A stretch of DNA of 5,858 nucleotides from Cryomorphaceae bacterium (GTDB lineage: Bacteria; Bacteroidota; Bacteroidia; Flavobacteriales; Schleiferiaceae): NCBI GenBank assembly GCA_949547975.1, contig CATITW010000056.1, forward strand, positions 1 through 5,858, read 5' to 3'. The position numbers and the translations under genes were made by a program. The notes beneath the pieces were generated by a model. The model made no database searches. It was not told where the DNA came from and saw only the letters and a list, made by a program, of their open reading frames with translations. Shown here in pieces: positions 1-5,858 of this stretch. Positions within the stretch are counted from its first letter, which is position 1, and each line of letters begins with the position of its first letter.

Positions 1-1782
1 GAGCTGCTCGAACAACCGCTCGAATACACCACCTCCGAACGGATCGTAAACAATCCCGACGCGCGCACTTTCGCTAAAGATGAAGCCGCTCTGCGTAAAT
101 CCTGGGAGCAGCACCTGAAATGGCGCATCATCAACCGCATCTATGAAAAGGACCGTGCGCAAAAAGAAGACGCGGAAACCGACGAAAGTGTCGAGCTCAA
201 ATCCTTCGAAACGCTGGAGGTTGCGGCGCGCGAAAAGGAATTGGAACTACAAGAAGATTGGTACAGTGATATGATGGACGTGAGCCGCCTCGAATGGTTC
301 GGCATGTACATGAACGCGTACTGTGAAGCCTACGATCCGCACACCTCCTACCTTGCGCCGCAGCAAAATGAAAATTTTGAGATGAGCATGACGGGCCAAT
401 TCGAAGGGATCGGTGCACAACTCAAAAAAATTGGCGACTACATCACCATCGAACGCATCATCGCAGGCTCCGCATGTTGGAGACAGGGCGATCTCGAAGC
501 CGGTGACAAAATCATTGCCGTAGCACAAGGCGAAGCTGAACCTGTCGATGTGATCGGCTACAAAATCCGCGATGCCATCAAACTCATCCGCGGGGAGAAA
601 GGCTCAGAAGTGCGCCTGACCGTGAAAAAGAAAGACGGCTCACGCGCAGTCATCCCAATCATTCGCGACGTAGTGGAGCTCGAAAGCACCTTTGCACGTA
701 GTGCCGTGTTAGAAGGCGCTACCTACGAAAAGAAGGACGGCTCCTTCGTACAAACCAGCAACTCAGGAGTCAAAACCGGCTACATCAAACTGCCTAAATT
801 CTACGTAAACTTCTACAAAGACGCCAACCGCAATGCAGCGGAAGATGTCAAAAAGGAGCTGATTCGTCTTAAAGAACAAGGCGTCGAAGGGATCGTACTG
901 GACCTCCGCAATAACGGCGGTGGCTCGCTACCTGCTGCCATCGAAATCGCTGGACTCTTCACTGAAAAAGGCCCTCAGGTCCAAGTGAAAAACTTCCAAA
1001 GCGGTACCCGCGCTAAGAACAACAAAGACGGCAAGATCTATTGGGACGGCCCACTCGTCGTGCTCATCAACAACTACAGCGCCTCAGCCTCTGAGATTGT
1101 AAGTGCTGCACTACAAGACCGTGGTCGTGCACTGATCGTCGGACCATCGAAAAGTACTTTCGGCAAGGGCACCGTACAGAACATGTTCGACCTGGACCGT
1201 GCGGTGAACGGAAACCTGAATGAGCTCAAGCCTTTGGGCGCCATCAAGATTACGACTGAAAAGTTCTACCGCATTTCCGGAGGAACCACCCAGTTGCAAG
1301 GGGTCGTTCCGGATGTGGCTTTGCCCGGTCCGTATGACCAGATCGAGATCGGTGAAAAGGAATACGAAAACGCACTAGCGATCGACTACGTGGAACGTGC
1401 CAATTATTTGGAAGAAAAAGACCGTCAAGGGCGCCATGAAAAAGCCATAAAACGTGCACTCAAACGCACCGAAAACGCGCCGGAATTTGACCGCTACAAG
1501 GCATACGCAGATTTTATCGCGGAAGGAGACGAAGACCGGCTCATTCCCTTAAGCTATACAGAATTTGCGGCCTTCCAGGATTCACTGCGCACCATCAGTG
1601 ACCAGTACAAGAATCTAGGCAAGGCTAAGGACAGTATGGCAGTAGCTCCACTCCCCTACCAGCTTGAAATGTTTGCCACGGACAGTGTGCAACAAGACAT
1701 CTACCAAAAGTGGTTTACAGGTCTTTCAAAAGATGTTATCCTAAGAGAAAGTACGCACATCATTCAAGACATGATTAAATAA
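1..1782 (+). CDS. prc: Carboxy-terminal processing protease (Prc/Tsp, S41 family), 5'-truncated
   Basis: Serine protease that cleaves envelope proteins from their C termini; the family acts in the periplasm. The reading frame is open from base 1 to the TAA at 1780-1782 (593 visible residues), so the true start, signal peptide and first part of the N-terminal domain lie left of the window. The TTG at 241 is internal, since coding sequence with recognisable family features continues upstream of it. Seen, numbering visible residues: the N-terminal-domain motif DPHTSY at 112-117; a PDZ domain at about 129-215 with a GIGA carboxylate-binding loop at 136-139; LRNNGGG in the protease core; then SASASE with the presumed nucleophile Ser362 (aligned to E. 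coli Tsp Ser430), Asp373 (Tsp Asp441), and TFGKGTVQ with the catalytic Lys389 (Tsp Lys455). The Asp-Lys spacing is two residues longer than in E. coli. A charged helical C-terminal region, about 440-593, fits the DUF3340-type tail. All catalytic residues are present, so it is probably active. The family assignment is firm; the symbol prc follows homology. Confidence 0.95.
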   Translation, partial: ELLEQPLEYTTSERIVNNPDARTFAKDEAALRKSWEQHLKWRIINRIYEKDRAQKEDAETDESVELKSFETLEVAAREKELELQEDWYSDMMDVSRLEWFGMYMNAYCEAYDPHTSYLAPQQNENFEMSMTGQFEGIGAQLKKIGDYITIERIIAGSACWRQGDLEAGDKIIAVAQGEAEPVDVIGYKIRDAIKLIRGEKGSEVRLTVKKKDGSRAVIPIIRDVVELESTFARSAVLEGATYEKKDGSFVQTSNSGVKTGYIKLPKFYVNFYKDANRNAAEDVKKELIRLKEQGVEGIVLDLRNNGGGSLPAAIEIAGLFTEKGPQVQVKNFQSGTRAKNNKDGKIYWDGPLVVLINNYSASASEIVSAALQDRGRALIVGPSKSTFGKGTVQNMFDLDRAVNGNLNELKPLGAIKITTEKFYRISGGTTQLQGVVPDVALPGPYDQIEIGEKEYENALAIDYVERANYLEEKDRQGRHEKAIKRALKRTENAPEFDRYKAYADFIAEGDEDRLIPLSYTEFAAFQDSLRTISDQYKNLGKAKDSMAVAPLPYQLEMFATDSVQQDIYQKWFTGLSKDVILRESTHIIQDMIK

Positions 1783-1792
1783 TCCCATGCTG

Positions 1793-1800
1793 TATCTTCG
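1793..1800 (+). promoter_or_regulatory. Possible Bacteroidota -7 element before the ABC permease gene
   Basis: TATCTTCG lies in the 27-bp gap after the protease stop and matches the Bacteroidota -7 consensus TAnnTTTG at 7 of 8 positions. It ends 9 bases before the permease ATG, so a transcript starting from it would have almost no leader. I see no TTTG at the usual 19-21 base spacing upstream, so the match is only to half of the promoter. If real, the permease can be transcribed independently of the protease; otherwise it is read through from upstream. Confidence 0.4.
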
Positions 1801-1809
1801 AGCCTAGAT

Positions 1810-2622
1810 ATGAAACGGCTCTTCCGACATCCTGCATTTTACTTTTTGCTCGCCTTGTGTGTGGCAGCCCTGTCCGCACCCTTGATCGCTTTAGATTCTA
1901 CGCCGCACGGAAATACCATGAACCTCGAGGAAGCCTTTTTGTCGCCCGGCGCTACCTCTGACAGAGGATTGCATGTATTAGGCACAGATAAGTTCGGCCG
2001 GGATCATTTTTCGCGAGTTGTTCTGGGCAGCAGGATCAGTTTAGGCGTAGGAGTCGTCGCGGTATTCGTCAGCCTTTTGATCGGCATTCCTGTTGGAGCC
2101 GTTGCCGGATATTTTGGCGGCAAGATCGACGCGCTGCTCAGCTGGCTCATGTCCGTGCTCTGGTCCATCCCCACATTATTGCTGGTCATCGCACTCACTT
2201 TCGTCCTGGGCAAAGGAATCGTCCAAGTATTCATTGCCGTTGGCCTCACCATGTGGGTCGAGGTCGCCCGTATCGTCCGTGGCCAATTCTTTTCTGAAAA
2301 AAACAAGGAGTACGTAGAAGCCAGCCGCGTCCTCGGATTCTCCACCACTCACATCATCTTTCGCGAAATTTTACCCAACACCCTCGGTCCACTCGCCGTG
2401 ATTTGCGCCACAAATTTTGCCAGCGCCCTCCTGATAGAAAGTGGATTAAGCTTCTTGGGCATCGGTGCGCAACCGCCGCTACCTTCCTGGGGAAGCATGA
2501 TCCGAGATTACTACCCCTATCTGATCACGGGGCAAGGCCACCTCGCTCTGGTCCCAGGCCTCTTGATCTCGCTCACCGTGTTGAGCCTCAATGCGCTCTC
2601 CTCAGCCTTGAAATCGAGCTAA
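1810..2622 (+). CDS. ABC transporter permease, OppC/DppC type
   Basis: Inner-membrane permease subunit of a peptide/nickel-type (OppC/DppC) ABC importer. Its 270 residues are slightly short for the family (often 270-310). Seen: a first membrane segment at about 9-28; the OppC-characteristic GTDKFGRD at 58-65, followed by the SRVVLGSRISL stretch; five further hydrophobic segments at roughly 78-100, 110-133, 137-155, 192-218 and 244-266; and the cytoplasmic EAA loop that contacts the ATPase at about 167-190 (EYVEASRVLGFS, then REILPN). The GLSFLGIGAQPPLPSWG motif at 212-228 is typical of OppC/DppC. The ATG at 1810 is chosen because it gives a normal Lys/Arg-rich N-terminus before the first helix. 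No OppB permease, ATPase or substrate-binding protein lies beside it: the preceding gene is a protease and the next is convergent. The substrate therefore cannot be stated; oligopeptides are the default for the family. It should pair with subunits encoded elsewhere. Confidence 0.9.
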   Translation: MKRLFRHPAFYFLLALCVAALSAPLIALDSTPHGNTMNLEEAFLSPGATSDRGLHVLGTDKFGRDHFSRVVLGSRISLGVGVVAVFVSLLIGIPVGAVAGYFGGKIDALLSWLMSVLWSIPTLLLVIALTFVLGKGIVQVFIAVGLTMWVEVARIVRGQFFSEKNKEYVEASRVLGFSTTHIIFREILPNTLGPLAVICATNFASALLIESGLSFLGIGAQPPLPSWGSMIRDYYPYLITGQGHLALVPGLLISLTVLSLNALSSALKSS

Positions 2623-2650
2623 GCCTCCAGGAAATCTGCTAGAAAAAGGG

Positions 2651-3343
2651 TTAAAGACGAATCTCGAAGTCGCCCTCATGTGCCGCTTTAAGCCGCTCCA
2701 AGAACCAAGTGCGGTCCTCACCGATAGCCCCTAAAGAACTCAAGTGCTCCGTAGGAATCTGATTGTCCACCACATCAACACCGCAGTCTGATAAGATTTG
2801 ACACATGCGGATGTAGGCAAACTTTGATGCATTCGGGCGGGTGTGAAACATGCTTTCACCGACAAAAACGCGACCCGTGAGTACGCCAAAGGTGCCGCCG
2901 ATCAGCTCGTCGCCCTCCCATATTTCGAACGAGTGGGCTTGTCCGAGCTGGTGCATGCGGGAAAAATTGGCGCTGAACTTTTCAGAAATCCAAGTACCGT
3001 CTTGACCAGGTCTAGGAACTGTACTGCAGCGCTCCACCACCGCATCAAAAGCTTTGTTCACAGTAGTTCGCCACACCCCCTTGTTGAAATACGGGCGCAT
3101 GCTTTTAGAAATCTTCACATCGCTGGTCAGCGTGATACTACGCACCGGAGGTGAAAACCAAAAAACGACCTCATCCTGATCGAACCATGGGAAGATTCCA
3201 ACAGGATAAAGTCGTTTGTACATTTCGGGATTGATGTCCCAAGAAAGCGCAATAAGTCCATCGTCGTTCGCCACGTCTTCCGGATCAGGCACCTTCCAGT
3301 CCCCTTCTCCGATAAAATACAATGGGTTATTTACGCCGGACAT
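2651..3343 (-). CDS. aat: Leucyl/phenylalanyl-tRNA-protein transferase
   Basis: Cytoplasmic aminoacyl-transferase that moves Leu or Phe from charged tRNA onto proteins with N-terminal Arg or Lys, marking them for ClpS-dependent ClpAP degradation (bacterial N-degron pathway). Its 230 residues are the usual length. Seen: VPDPED at 18-23, GIFPWF at 49-54, an FWFSPPVR block at 61-68, DGTWI at 115-119, HQLGQAHSFEIW at 131-142, GESMF at 162-166, NASK at 171-174, VVDNQ at 191-195 and LSSLGA at 201-206. Trp53, Trp118, Glu163, Asp193 and Gln195 line up with E. coli Aat Trp49, Trp111, Glu156, Asp186 and Gln188. Oddity: the early GLLALGGDLSP segment of E. coli reads GLIALSWDINP here (29-39), losing the double glycine. 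The ATG at 3343 gives a normal-length N-terminus and lies 17 bp after the DUF3127 stop, so it is probably the last gene of a three-gene operon. It is convergent with the permease (28-bp gap), with no clear hairpin terminator in the gap. Confidence 0.95.
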   Translation of the reverse strand: MSGVNNPLYFIGEGDWKVPDPEDVANDDGLIALSWDINPEMYKRLYPVGIFPWFDQDEVVFWFSPPVRSITLTSDVKISKSMRPYFNKGVWRTTVNKAFDAVVERCSTVPRPGQDGTWISEKFSANFSRMHQLGQAHSFEIWEGDELIGGTFGVLTGRVFVGESMFHTRPNASKFAYIRMCQILSDCGVDVVDNQIPTEHLSSLGAIGEDRTWFLERLKAAHEGDFEIRL

Positions 3344-3360
3344 CTCGCTTTTAGATTCGT

Positions 3361-3735
3361 TTAGAACGGCAGATCGTCGTCCAACACGTTAGTGTCCGCA
3401 CCCGATGGAGTGAACGGCTCACCTGCTGGCGGCAAATCTGAAGGAGGTGCTGCTTGGGCCGCGATCGCATTCATACGCCACGCCTGTAACGTCGTGTAGT
3501 AACGTGTCGCTCCACCTTGCGGAGGAGTCCACTCACGGCCGCGAATGTTGAACTCAATGTTCACTTCCTGACCTTCGCTAAAGTTGTTCAGTACGCTGGT
3601 TTTGTCCTGAGTAAACTCGAAACAAAGCGTTTGCGGGTACTGCTCCTTCGTTTGGATGACAAATTCTCTTTTTCTGAAGCGGTCTGAAATGACCTGCTCC
3701 TCCATAATCTTCTGGATTCTCGCTTCTATCTGCAT
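3361..3735 (-). CDS. DUF3127 family protein with SSB-like acidic C-terminal tip
   Basis: Small protein of 124 residues that I recognise as the DUF3127 family, common in Bacteroidota; no biochemical function is established to my knowledge. Seen: a compact beta-rich domain at residues 1-92 with alternating strands (EFVIQT, TLCFEFTQ, EVNIEFNIRGREW, YYTTLQAWRM), consistent with an OB-like barrel; a Pro/Ala/Gly-rich flexible linker at about 93-117; and the terminal hexapeptide DDDLPF at 119-124. This layout of barrel, disordered linker and acidic tip ending Pro-Phe copies the architecture of bacterial single-stranded DNA-binding protein, whose tip in E. coli is DDDIPF. Inference: it may bind nucleic acid, or dock onto SSB-interacting repair and replication proteins. 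The start ATG at 3735 is 10 bp after the flavin reductase stop, and aat follows 17 bp downstream, so it is likely translated from the middle of a polycistronic message. Confidence 0.85.
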   Translation of the reverse strand: MQIEARIQKIMEEQVISDRFRKREFVIQTKEQYPQTLCFEFTQDKTSVLNNFSEGQEVNIEFNIRGREWTPPQGGATRYYTTLQAWRMNAIAAQAAPPSDLPPAGEPFTPSGADTNVLDDDLPF

Positions 3736-3745
3736 GTATGTGCCC

Positions 3746-4639
3746 TTACTGGGCGGATTTATCTATTAATAATACTTTCCAAGCTTCTTGCACCTGACCA
3801 GCATCTAACAATTCTTTGGCCATGGTATGCAAAGCTTCTCTTAATTCAAAACCTTGCGGGTGATTTTGCAATATTCTTTTGACGTCAAATTCTGTTTTCT
3901 TCGCCTCAATTTCGTCCATCTGCGGCACAGCAACAACCCCACCGAGCTGTCCAAGATTGTTCCCTGTCAGCACCGTCGAGTTTCGGATCACATCGGGAAT
4001 TTGCTCTACCCCAATTCCAATCTTCGGCCCTTCGACTTGAAACAAGGCGTCGCCCGAGGCGCGCACCCACCATTTCTTACCCATGCGACCTACAAGATCC
4101 AAGGCGTCTTGATCCAAACCGCCCTCTTCCGAGACCACATGATCCGCCACGTGAATGCGTTTGATCTCACAAATCACCAAATTTCCTGCGCCACCTTCCT
4201 GACCGAGCTCAACTACATCTTTCACAATGCACTCCAAACTTACGGGACTCTCCAAAACGCGCGGCGGAGCCACTACTTCGGAGTCCAATTTTGTAAAACC
4301 GCTCTTCACAAACTCATCCACTCCGCTGTCAAATTCCGCGGAGCTTAAATTTACCTGCTGCACCATGTCGTAGCTCACCACATTCACCACCACCTCTTTC
4401 TGACTCAATGCGTTGTGCAAAGTGTCTTTCGTAGTGTTGTTTCTTACTCGGCGTGCTGGGCTGAAGATCAGTGTGGGCGGGTTCGAAGAGAAGATGTTAA
4501 AGAAGCTGTAAGGACTGAGGTTGGGTGCACCAAACTCATCCACCGTACTCACTAAGGCGATAGGACGAGGACCTACGGCACCGAGTAATAATTGGTGACG
4601 ATGCTTAACAATGAGATCTTCTGGGGAGTAGCTAGGCAT
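3746..4639 (-). CDS. Flavin reductase-like FMN-binding protein
   Basis: Probable FMN-binding protein of the flavin reductase (DIM6/NTAB, COG1853) family, which uses NAD(P)H or a protein donor to reduce flavin, or acts as a flavoredoxin-like carrier in the cytoplasm. From the ATG at 4639 it has 297 residues. Seen: GAVGPRPIALVSTVDEFGAPNLSPYSFFN at 20-48 holds the typical PRPIA-V-T-D-G-NLSPYS-FN flavin-binding pattern in pieces; PPTLIFSPARR at 54-64; NVV at 86-88; and the SSAEFDSGVDEF loop at 99-110. The split-barrel domain runs to about 200. After it comes an approximately 95-residue extension with KIGIG, IRNSTVLTGNNLGQL and two predicted helices. An in-frame ATG at 4741 would add 34 residues, but these would cross the intergenic promoter and overlap the divergent kinase, so I reject it. 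It is the first gene of the likely operon with DUF3127 and aat. Substrate and electron donor are unknown. Confidence 0.88.
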   Translation of the reverse strand: MPSYSPEDLIVKHRHQLLLGAVGPRPIALVSTVDEFGAPNLSPYSFFNIFSSNPPTLIFSPARRVRNNTTKDTLHNALSQKEVVVNVVSYDMVQQVNLSSAEFDSGVDEFVKSGFTKLDSEVVAPPRVLESPVSLECIVKDVVELGQEGGAGNLVICEIKRIHVADHVVSEEGGLDQDALDLVGRMGKKWWVRASGDALFQVEGPKIGIGVEQIPDVIRNSTVLTGNNLGQLGGVVAVPQMDEIEAKKTEFDVKRILQNHPQGFELREALHTMAKELLDAGQVQEAWKVLLIDKSAQ

Positions 4640-4647
4640 ACTTTTCT

Positions 4648-4655
4648 TACTTTCG
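4648..4655 (+). promoter_or_regulatory. Weak -7-like element facing the histidine kinase
   Basis: TACTTTCG on the plus strand matches TAnnTTTG at 7 of 8 positions. It is the left arm of the same palindrome and would give the kinase a leader of about 57-60 bases. No -33 TTTG is visible upstream. It is weaker than the element on the opposite strand and arises partly because the arms are symmetrical, so treat it as tentative. Confidence 0.3.
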
Positions 4656-4657
4656 TA

Positions 4658-4665
4658 CAAAAGTA
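4658..4665 (-). promoter_or_regulatory. Bacteroidota -7 element for the flavin reductase operon
   Basis: Reading the minus strand, TACTTTTG is a perfect match to the Bacteroidota -7 consensus TAnnTTTG. It sits 18 bases before the flavin reductase ATG at 4639, giving a short leader of roughly 10-13 bases. There is no TTTG at the -33 spacing, so strength may depend on other factors or on the overlapping palindrome. It would drive flavin reductase, DUF3127 and aat together. Confidence 0.55.
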
Positions 4666-4719
4666 AGGAACTCCACCGGTTCTCCGTCGGGATTGTCTTG
4701 CTAAACTCAGAGCGAATCC

Positions 4720-5858
4720 ATGAGCAACAAAGAACAGGCACCGGTTATCATCAAATTCATCTTTGGTGTACTCGGAATTGGAATTGTAGGATACACTCTT
4801 TCCTTCTACAGCTATGTTGAAAGTCCGATCGCTTTCTTAAGCCTGATCAGCATCTTGCTGGGAACCTGCACAGGTACGCTCAATCACCTGGATTTGATCC
4901 TCATTCGCAAGCGCAAAGACTTGTACTTTCGGAACGAAGTGCGCTCGCATTTGTTCTTTTTACCTGCCGTTTGGGTGTTAGCAGCACCGTACAATTTCAT
5001 TCTATCCATCGGAATCTTCAGCGCTATTTTAAAAGAGGGACAGCAGCTCAACTCCGCAAGTTTCAACAAGCAGTTCAACGGATTTTTCATAGCGGTGTAC
5101 ACGGCCTTTTTGGGCATCAGCATGCTCAGCAACCTGTTCAACGAACACCCGATTGAAATCCCCGCCTTTGGTGAAATTTTCATCCTCGTCGTAGGAATTT
5201 TAATGATGTATCTGCTCATCCAGAATATTGTCGACCTCAGCCGCAGCTTGCGCCAGCGCGAGGCAGAAATCAAACTCCTGTCTCGAGAAAAAAGCTGGTA
5301 CAGTGACCTTTTCTCCCTGGTCTCGCACAACCTCAGAACCCCGCTGACTACGGTATACAACTCCTTCATGATTGAAGAACTGAAAAAATCGGAGTTTAGT
5401 AAAACTGCCCAGTTCGCAACGGTAAAAATGGAACTCGACAAAATTCTTTCGATCGTCGATCAGAGCTTCCGTCAAAACGCGTGGATCAAGCAGGAGCAAA
5501 GGGTGCTTGGAGACATCAAGAAATTTATCAGTGAGCAATATCCAGATGCCATTCTTCAAAGCAACGAGGAACCAAGGTATGCTCGTTTACTATTGGACTC
5601 CTCAGAAGCCACAGCCCTCATGCTTGGCTTAGACAGTGTCTTAGGCAATGCTTTCAAATACGGCGGGAAAAACGTCATTGTTTCTTCCAACGTTTTTTCA
5701 AAAGGAGCTGAAGTGATCATTTCCTTGAGCATTGCGGATGATGGAATAGGTATGAGCCCGGAAGAGCTCGAACTCTACGGCACTCCTTTCAATACCCAGT
5801 CGAAAAAAGCCGGTGGTAGCGGCCTAGGGGTGTATTTCACACACAACCTGATCAAACA
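4720..5858 (+). CDS. Membrane sensor histidine kinase, 3'-truncated
   Basis: Two-component sensor kinase that autophosphorylates on His and passes the phosphate to a response regulator (not in the window). The frame is open from the ATG at 4720 to the right edge, giving 379 complete codons. Seen: about five hydrophobic segments at residues 9-31, 36-57, 78-104, 119-140 and 149-171, with little periplasmic sequence; a short charged linker at 172-195; the H-box SHNLRTPL with phospho-acceptor His203 (5326-5328); a variant N-box LGNAFKYGG with Asn310; the G1 box DDGIGMS at 340-346; and the G2 box GGSGLGVYF at 365-373. All ATP-binding motifs are present, so the protein should be catalytically competent. 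The HATPase domain is nearly complete, so only a short end is probably missing unless further domains follow. I do not recognise the membrane sensor region; with no large extracytoplasmic domain, it may sense a membrane or intracellular signal. It is divergent from the flavin reductase across 80 bp. The alternative of a non-kinase GHKL protein is unlikely given the intact H-box. Confidence 0.93.
   Translation, partial: MSNKEQAPVIIKFIFGVLGIGIVGYTLSFYSYVESPIAFLSLISILLGTCTGTLNHLDLILIRKRKDLYFRNEVRSHLFFLPAVWVLAAPYNFILSIGIFSAILKEGQQLNSASFNKQFNGFFIAVYTAFLGISMLSNLFNEHPIEIPAFGEIFILVVGILMMYLLIQNIVDLSRSLRQREAEIKLLSREKSWYSDLFSLVSHNLRTPLTTVYNSFMIEELKKSEFSKTAQFATVKMELDKILSIVDQSFRQNAWIKQEQRVLGDIKKFISEQYPDAILQSNEEPRYARLLLDSSEATALMLGLDSVLGNAFKYGGKNVIVSSNVFSKGAEVIISLSIADDGIGMSPEELELYGTPFNTQSKKAGGSGLGVYFTHNLIK

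Larger units (their letters stand above)
4646..4667. promoter_or_regulatory. 22-bp imperfect palindrome in divergent promoter, candidate operator
   Basis: Two arms, CTTACTTT at the left and AAAGTAAG at the right, are complementary around a short centre; 10 of the 11 base pairs of the dyad match, the only mismatch being 4654 against 4659. It lies in the 80-bp gap between the divergent flavin reductase and histidine kinase genes and ends 6 bases before the flavin reductase ATG. It covers TAnnTTTG-type elements in both directions, so a dimeric regulator binding here would block or shape both promoters. No regulator gene is in the window. The dyad is seen directly; its function is inferred. Confidence 0.5.

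Noticed and set aside
241..243. TTG as the start of the protease gene
   Set aside because: The same frame is open back to base 1 with protease N-terminal-domain-like sequence, so the codon is internal Leu and the gene is cut by the window edge.
2623..2650. Possible bidirectional terminator between the convergent permease and aat genes
   Set aside because: The 28-bp gap has a short A-run but no convincing hairpin of useful stem length on either strand, so I do not call a terminator.
3854..4348. A 164-codon open frame on the plus strand
   Set aside because: It lies wholly antisense to the well-supported flavin reductase gene; its translation is Cys/His-rich with no domain pattern, as expected of a shadow frame.
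4640..4741. A 34-residue N-terminal extension of the flavin reductase starting at the ATG at 4741
   Set aside because: It would run through the perfect -7 element and palindrome and overlap the divergent kinase start by 22 bases. Its residues look nothing like the family, and the ATG at 4639 begins right where the family similarity starts.
4884..5441. A 185-codon open frame on the minus strand
   Set aside because: It is antisense to the kinase, which has clear motifs throughout. The translation is Ser/Arg/Lys-rich, low in structure and unlike any family.

Overview
The window looks like a chromosomal housekeeping region of a member of the Bacteroidota. Three things point there: a DUF3127-family protein, a near-absence of strong Shine-Dalgarno sequences, and short AT-rich promoter elements of the Bacteroidota -7 type (TAnnTTTG) just upstream of genes. 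Base composition is mixed and looks moderate (near 50% GC by eye), so I do not name a genus. No RNA gene, insertion sequence, CRISPR array or prophage gene is visible, and coding density is very high.

Layout. (1) 1-1782, plus: the 3' part of a periplasmic S41 carboxy-terminal processing protease (Prc/Tsp), open at the left edge. (2) 1810-2622, plus: a complete OppC/DppC-type ABC permease, 27 bp after the protease and with no partner subunit visible. (3) 4639-2651, minus: a tight three-gene run of a flavin reductase-like FMN protein, a DUF3127 protein with an SSB-like acidic tip, and leucyl/phenylalanyl-tRNA-protein transferase (aat). The gaps are 10 and 17 bp, so one transcript is likely. The run converges on the permease across a 28-bp gap. 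(4) 4720-5858, plus: a membrane sensor histidine kinase, divergent from the flavin reductase and cut by the right edge.

The flavin reductase and the kinase share an 80-bp intergenic region. It carries a 22-bp imperfect palindrome that overlaps a perfect TAnnTTTG element reading toward the flavin reductase and a 7/8 match reading toward the kinase. This is the most interesting regulatory structure here and could coordinate the two transcripts.

Functionally, two genes concern protein turnover. Prc degrades or trims envelope proteins from their C termini, and Aat tags cytoplasmic proteins at the N terminus for ClpS/ClpAP-type degradation. They lie on opposite strands and I see no evidence that they are co-regulated. 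I found no clearly new multi-gene system. The best leads are the palindromic divergent promoter and the SSB-like tail on the DUF3127 protein.
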